Source: Ganoderma boninense
Lineage: Eukaryota > Basidiomycota > Agaricomycetes > Polyporales > Polyporaceae
Reading direction: 5' to 3'
DNA: 64,000 nucleotides
Assembly: GCA_002900995.3 (NCBI GenBank)
Contig: CM035305.1
Location: 4,806,908 to 4,870,907 of the forward strand
Part shown: piece by piece, positions 58,682 through 64,000 of the stretch
Position numbering within the stretch: the first letter of the stretch is position 1
Layout of the letters: each line of letters begins with the position of its first letter
Position numbers and translations under genes: made by a program
The notes under the pieces: model-generated
Told to the model about the DNA's origin: nothing
Databases searched by the model: none
The model's input: only the letters and a program-made list of their open reading frames with translations

Positions 58682-61600
58682 CTGCATGCCATCGAGGGCT
58701 ACAACGACTCGCTAGTTTCTGTCAATCCGGTGCATGATATGGCTCAGTGGGATGGCACCTTCACAGAATTCCATAAGCTAATTTCGACTATCGCGGATGA
58801 TATTAAGTCCCTGCTGAGGGTACTCGACGACATCTCGAAGATAAATCCCTTCATTATGAGTTTGTATTTGTTTCATACTCACTACGCCCTCTCTCACATC
58901 CTGCATCCGACAGCTGTGGTCAATGCATTCCGAGTTGCATTTGCACTCGACCAGAAGCGCAGGTATAACAACAATAAAATCTCTCTGATGTTCGTGGAGA
59001 TGAGGGATATGATGGCCGTCCTCGTGCAGTAAGGTCTTGGTACCAGATATTCGCATAGCCTGTGACTGAACATCTTCTCCCACTCTACAAGGTTGAAGAA
59101 CATCAAGGATTACACGAGTATTGGAGCGGCGAATGCCACACTTTCGGAAAGCATGCAAGACCTCGTTGACCAGATGACACAAGATATCAGGAGGTGCGCG
59201 AACATGTGTGACGCCTATGCGAAGAAGACGCTCCTGTCAAAGGTCATGCACAACTCTTCCTGGAACGAAGAGTTCAAAGTATGCATCAAGGGTTTCAGGA
59301 ATCGCCGCTTCCAGTTCGAACTCGCTCTGTCGACCTATATTGGCCAAACTGTGGAGAACGCGAACGACAAGCCTGCAACCATTGAAGAGAAGTACTTTCA
59401 AATTCCTCGGTATCTGCGTGTCCGTATCCTCATTGACTCCCAATCAGGATAGATCGCATCTTCTATTGCGTCGATGCCTCCATGACTCCAGAAGAACAGG
59501 AAGTCAAAAAGTTTGTAGATGAACATGGCGGTCCGGACGCTGTCATGAGATACGAGAATCTGCTCCATGAGCTGTTTGAGAGTCACCTCTCTGGCGCAGG
59601 CGCGGCGATATCTGATGGGAAGACGCGTCACCGAGGGGTGGGTGTGGACGAGTTCAAACAGCTGCAGAAGGAGCTCCGGAAGGACGTGCAGACTACTGTT
59701 CGCGAGAACACGGAGCAGTTTGAAGCCAAATTCACCATCCAACAGTGCGAGCTCAAGGAGGACTTGCGTAGGGAGACGCTTCGCGAGGGAACTCGGATCA
59801 TTGATGTGATTCTCTCCGGTCCCCACGACAAGATCCTCGATCCTGTGAGTCTTCGTCCATGGCATAGGGCCTGGGAAGAATCTGACCTTCGCCCACAGGA
59901 TATATATCAGATCTGGAAAGAAATGGTACGAACCTACCATGCTGAACGTGTGAGAGCATGTTTGTTGATAGACAAGATAGAATTGGCGTGGAAGTGTAAA
60001 GGACCGGCACTTCGTCTTGACCCTGCGGGACCACTTTCGCGAGAAGCTAGAAAGGATCTCGAGATGGGACAGGGACGATCCTATGCTCAATGTGACACTG
60101 GACTTACAGTCTGGGGATGAGTGGACTCTGGAGTGTATCACCGTCACCAGAGTCCAACCTATTATTGAAGCTTTGGATGACGACGTGTCGGGTTTCATCA
60201 CGGTGGCCCAGGTCAACGCTTTCACTATGGCTCGCCCGGCGAACTGGAGGTCAGCATCTGGATTGTTATTGGCTTATTATTTGTGTACTTATTACTCATC
60301 TCTCACAGCCTTCCTCACTGGCTTGCATACTGGGCTATTGGTGAGTAGGATCTACCACGGCGTATGATCGGAAGCGAGTGCCAAACGTTGTATTTTCAGG
60401 CCATCAAATCTCGATGAGTGACTACGCAGCTAAGATCGATGTCCTCCTCGCTAAGATGTTCTCGCTCAAGGCTCATGTCCTCCCAGCAAACCGAAATGCG
60501 ATGGAGCGGTATCTACTCACAGTGTGGACTAGAGTTACCATGCTGACTACTGCATTCCGCCGGGTCGCTGTGGATGAACAACTCCTTCGCCGCTTCGAGG
60601 ACTATACGCAAACCGAGGAGGAGCGCTTATTGGAAAACTTGATGAGCGTGAAGTATGACATCGATGGACAAGATACATTGGACCTGATCCGGGGACCAGG
60701 TCGCATCGAGAAGGTAGTTGTTTATATCTCCTAATGCTCAAGAATGCACTTTCTCATCCAACTCCGCAGGATGTCCTTCTTCTTCTCTACCTTCTCTTGA
60801 AGCGTGATTTCGAGATCATGCGCCTGGCTCGCACGCAATATCTGCATGTCGATGAGCTGTATGACTCTATGTGTACATTCCTTTGTGTCTTTTCGGCTGT
60901 CAATGCTCGATACGATGACCTCGCAGGTGCGTCTATTGCTTAGAGATCAAAATTCATGTGGCTGATAGCACACCACATAGATCTTTTCAAGCATCAGAAG
61001 CTTGATCCCGCACAGCAATTCAGGATCTTCGCGTTCGAATTGGCAAGTGCAACTGGTAGTTTGAATATAATGTCAGGCTAACCAGGCAACAGTTCAAGTA
61101 TTGGCATGACGAGGAAGAGATCTGGTCGGTCAAGAAGCTCAAAGAAGCGACATTCCTTGAGGTCCCTTACGATGATAGCATTGAAGCACAGGGCGTTGAT
61201 CCCGCAAATCTGATCAATCATCCTCTTCGACCTACTGAGGAAGAGGAATTGTTTCACGAGAACCAGTTTGTGGAAACAGAGGTGGATAAACAGGCAGATC
61301 CTGCGCTTCGGAAGATGTGAGCAGCCCCCACATTCTCTGATCGCCCCCTGTGTCCCAGTCTTTGAATTTCCCTCAGATTAGGTCACTGGTCCGGGTTCCT
61401 CGCGCAAGGCGACCTGTACCCCTCGCAGTCCATGGTCGCTCTCGACATCCACGTCTCTGTGACAGATAGCGCCGAATTTTACTGCAAAGGGGTTGCGCCG
61501 AATGGTACGGACTGGAATCTTGCGGGCCAGTGCGCCATCTCGGAAGACGGCACCACGTACGCATTCAGCATTTCATATGCAGCCCGCTTCCCCACACAGT

Positions 61601-62922
61601 TCTTCTCCGGAGAACTCGACGAAATTGGGACGACTCTGTCAGGTTCCTGGGGTTTCGAGGACTCGAAGCCATTCATGTTCATATTCAAGCGTTTGTCATC
61701 TGGGACTATGCGCTTCTATCCCACTCCTTCAGAGCTTGCCGCAAACAAGCCTCGTGCGCTATGGCAGTTCGCTATCTCCGCGACGACATCCCAAGTTCGC
61801 TGGAACATGGGCTCGTGGGACTGGCTCCGCAAGCGATCGCAGACAGGGAAACGCTACGCTGAACTCGTCATCCATAGCACGATCTCCCCACTTACCACCG
61901 AGGAAACGGCGGAGTTGTCCAGATGCCAGCGTACATTGACGCCAGATGATGCTCGCCTCTACCAGATTTTGAGGAACCGGCATGAGCGATCCATCCCAGT
62001 CCATTGGTACGTAGTTCGTTCCACAGTTTGCAGTGTGCTTCAAGCTGTTCAGCTGACACTTCCAAATGTAGGGGGGTATATTGCGACGTATGCGGGGAAG
62101 CCGACATTCGAGGTAGCCGTATTGTCTGTGTCTCGTGCGGGATGAAGGCTACGGCAGACCTGTGCAGCAAGGAGGAATGCCTGATGTCGGAGGTCAGGCT
62201 AGATGTCCGGGATGACCTCGTCTCTCCCCATCTCCCATCCCACGACCTCCTCAAGCTGCGAACCGCGATCCACCCGTACCGTGAATTTGGGCAAGTGTAT
62301 CGCAACGCACAGTTTGCGCTGAAGACTGTCCGTCAACGTTTCATTGAATTGGCTCTCTCAGGGGGACAGAGCAAGAGCAAGGTCCAGAAGCAACCTCCAA
62401 CATGTATTAGTTGTGGTGATCCCACGTCGCCGCCATGTTGGTATTGCATAGAATGCCAAGGTTTTTCCTTTGCATTTAGTTCCTGAGTACTATTTCCTAA
62501 CCTGTGATGCCGTAGAGGACACGTTCGTGTGTGTTTCATGCGACACGAAACAAGGCGGCATCAACTGTGGCGGGCACCAGAAGACACACGCGCTCGTCCT
62601 ATGCCAGTCCATAGGCGTTGGCTTTGACGTCGAGACCGAACGCTCAGCGCTACTCAGCGCCCGCATAAACCTCCTAGAGACGAAGCTCACGGCCGTCCAA
62701 GAGGATCGCTTGAAAGGTGTCAATCCCGAAATCCAATCCGTCATGCAAGGCTTGTCAGAACAGATGACATCGCTTGGAGAACGCCTTCGAAGCGCATCGA
62801 AGATCTTCTTCTTGATCTTCGTGTTGGGCAACGAGCCTCCGTATCGGGGCCAGAAGACGATGCATTCCCGCAGAACACATCAACGACGTCGTCCCAAAGG
62901 AATAGGCACAGTCAGAGCTTGA
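58682..62922 (+). CDS. EFZ-family protein, copy V
   Basis: Exons: 58682-58859, 58914-59028, 59092-59391, 59448-59844, 59899-59925, 59981-60249, 60309-60340, 60400-60713, 60770-60926, 60981-61042, 61093-61316, 61377-62006, 62072-62460 and 62516-62922 (1167 codons). Nine of the exon lengths equal those of copy III, and the microexon reads DIYQIWKEM. The first exon has no clear own start. It continues from the HET frame upstream, or begins at the ATG at 58739. The EF-hand loop is DDDVSGFITVAQ, with Gln in place of the usual Glu at position 12, so calcium binding may be weak. Intron 10 of this set starts with GC (61043). Both zinc clusters are present. A frame break near 62785-62792 spoils the last coiled coil; the neighbouring frame (RIEDLLLDLRVGQRA) runs to a stop at 62938. 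Confidence 0.85.
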
Positions 62923-62938
62923 CCGAGCCACACACATA

Positions 62939-63515
62939 GAGTGCTGGCCTGAATCCCTTTTACGTTATGTCTAGCTTTCATGAGCGTTCTAGCATGCGGG
63001 GATATTCAGTAACAGCCCATACAGATATTTGTACGTACCAGAGCGAGGGTAGCCGATAACATATATACTTTCATAGATCCAACTAGTTAGTTTAGAGTAT
63101 GCACTCATGACGTAGATATGTGTATAGCGGTTGTCCGACACGTCGTCAAGGTGATAGTTGAGGGATGTCGTGGAGAGCTTGGTGGCCTGTGTATACCCTC
63201 ATTTTCTCTGCAGGGCATCTTCAGGTTATCGAGATTTGTGTCAAACGCCTGACGTCTCGCTATTGAAAGATCGTCAGAAATTTGAAGAAGGGAGGCCATC
63301 CTCGCACCCACAATTCCCCCGCGGAGCGCTCCTGTATGGATGGAGGGAGGGGAGCACGAGGTTCTGGAGGTTCGAACTAGTTCAGACCTCTCAAAAAGGC
63401 AGAGGGTCCGATACGCCTCGTCCACCGCGGATACATCTCCAGGCTGCGTGCGATTAAGGTCGATAGCAGGTCATCGTCGTCCGTATTCGTCATGTATCTA
63501 CATCACCTCACACCA
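62939..63515. other. Tail-to-tail spacer between EFZ copy V and the methyltransferase gene
   Basis: I see no gene. No FX gene or relic is visible at this end of copy V. Confidence 0.5.
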
Positions 63516-64000
63516 TCAGTACACATACGGAATCAGCCTGAACGGAGTCTTCTTCGCCCAAGCCTCCCACTCAGCTCCGAACTCCTTCCTCAGCACTGCG
63601 TCCTCCCTCGGGATCCGCATCACGACGATCTCGAACACGATGGAAAGTATCCACACTTCCCATATGGCAATAACGACCGCCGTCCACCGAATGGCTAACA
63701 GCCCGCTCTCGTAGACGTACGAGCCGGGAAAGATCTGGACGATGAAGAGCCCGGCTCTAGCTATGAGGAAGGCTGTGTAGGACGGATGGCGGACGATGGA
63801 ATAGGGTCCAGAGGTGACGAGTTTGTGCCCCTTGAACACAGCGAGCTGGAAGGTGAAGAACTTCCCGAGTGTGTCGTAACAGACCTGTCGCATCGCAGCT
63901 CCGACGAGGAGCAAGACGAAGCCGACGAGGAACAGAGGTGATAGATTCAGGCGATTCACTGCCGATGGATCACTGAAGAGTGCTGAGAGAACTCTGTCAG
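63516..64000 (-). CDS. Isoprenylcysteine carboxyl methyltransferase (Ste14/ICMT family), partial
   Basis: The frame runs from the right edge region to a stop at 63516, about 155 residues. It begins in ALFSDPSAVNRLNLS and should start outside the window. The conserved methyltransferase core is clear: GHKLVTSGPYSIVRHPSYTA, where GPY..RHP is the cofactor-binding signature, and the C-terminal RIPREDAVLRKEFGAEWEAW with RLIPYVY at the end. Hydrophobic helices flank the core (LFLVGFVLLLVGAAM; LLAIRWTAVVIAIWEVWIL), as expected for an ER membrane enzyme. The family methylates the C-terminal prenylcysteine of Ras, Rho and fungal mating pheromones. Some relatives in basidiomycetes form small multigene sets, so the exact substrate is not certain. 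Confidence 0.88.
   Translation of the reverse strand, partial: DRVLSALFSDPSAVNRLNLSPLFLVGFVLLLVGAAMRQVCYDTLGKFFTFQLAVFKGHKLVTSGPYSIVRHPSYTAFLIARAGLFIVQIFPGSYVYESGLLAIRWTAVVIAIWEVWILSIVFEIVVMRIPREDAVLRKEFGAEWEAWAKKTPFRLIPYVY

Overview
The window is nuclear DNA of a filamentous basidiomycete, most likely an agaricomycete close to the polypores (inference). The support is spliceosomal introns of about 50-90 nt with GT(A/G)..AG ends in almost every gene, GC-rich coding sequence, HET-domain genes, an F-box gene, a Mutator-like transposase and a fungal OSBP. No rRNA, tRNA or CRISPR array was found. A 100-N assembly gap lies at 11775-11874.

Layout. 0.2-1.8 kb: Mutator-like transposase (-). 3.0-8.5 kb: two genes and two relics of an unnamed four-exon family, here called FX. 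8.7-11.7 kb: copy I (-) of a large EF-hand plus zinc-finger family, here called EFZ, whose 5' exons fall in the gap. 11.9-12.5 kb: partial aerolysin-like gene (-). 14.4-15.6 kb: pseudogene of a Dbp3-type DEAD-box helicase that has lost its DEAD box. 16.5-19.3 kb: 11-exon oxysterol-binding protein. 20.2-26.8 kb: long coiled-coil protein (-). 28.1-34.0 kb: HET-domain gene followed by EFZ copy II. 34.6-36.4 kb: F-box gene (-). 37.6-46.4 kb: EFZ copy III, FX gene C (-) and an unidentified relic. 47.1-54.6 kb: a second round of the same order, with EFZ copy IV, an FX relic and a second unidentified relic. 55.1-55.7 kb: zinc-finger relic of another EFZ copy. 56.5-62.9 kb: second HET gene, joined in frame through an intron to EFZ copy V. 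63.5 kb to the edge: isoprenylcysteine methyltransferase (-), partial.

The main result is a repeated locus type. The EFZ family encodes proteins of about 1200 residues from 15 exons of nearly invariant length. They carry one EF-hand, a beta-rich domain, two cysteine/histidine clusters of ZZ type and a C-terminal coiled coil. The FX family encodes proteins of about 320-350 residues from four exons with intron phases 0-1-0. At three places an EFZ copy lies tail to tail with an FX gene or relic. At two places a HET gene lies directly upstream of an EFZ gene on the same strand, and in one of these the two reading frames join across an intron. HET domains act in fungal non-self recognition and cell death. 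A role of EFZ and FX in such a system is an inference from context only.

Reading-frame breaks next to short homopolymer runs occur in the coiled-coil and F-box genes, and other single-base breaks occur in both HET genes and in EFZ copy V. Some may be assembly errors rather than true lesions.
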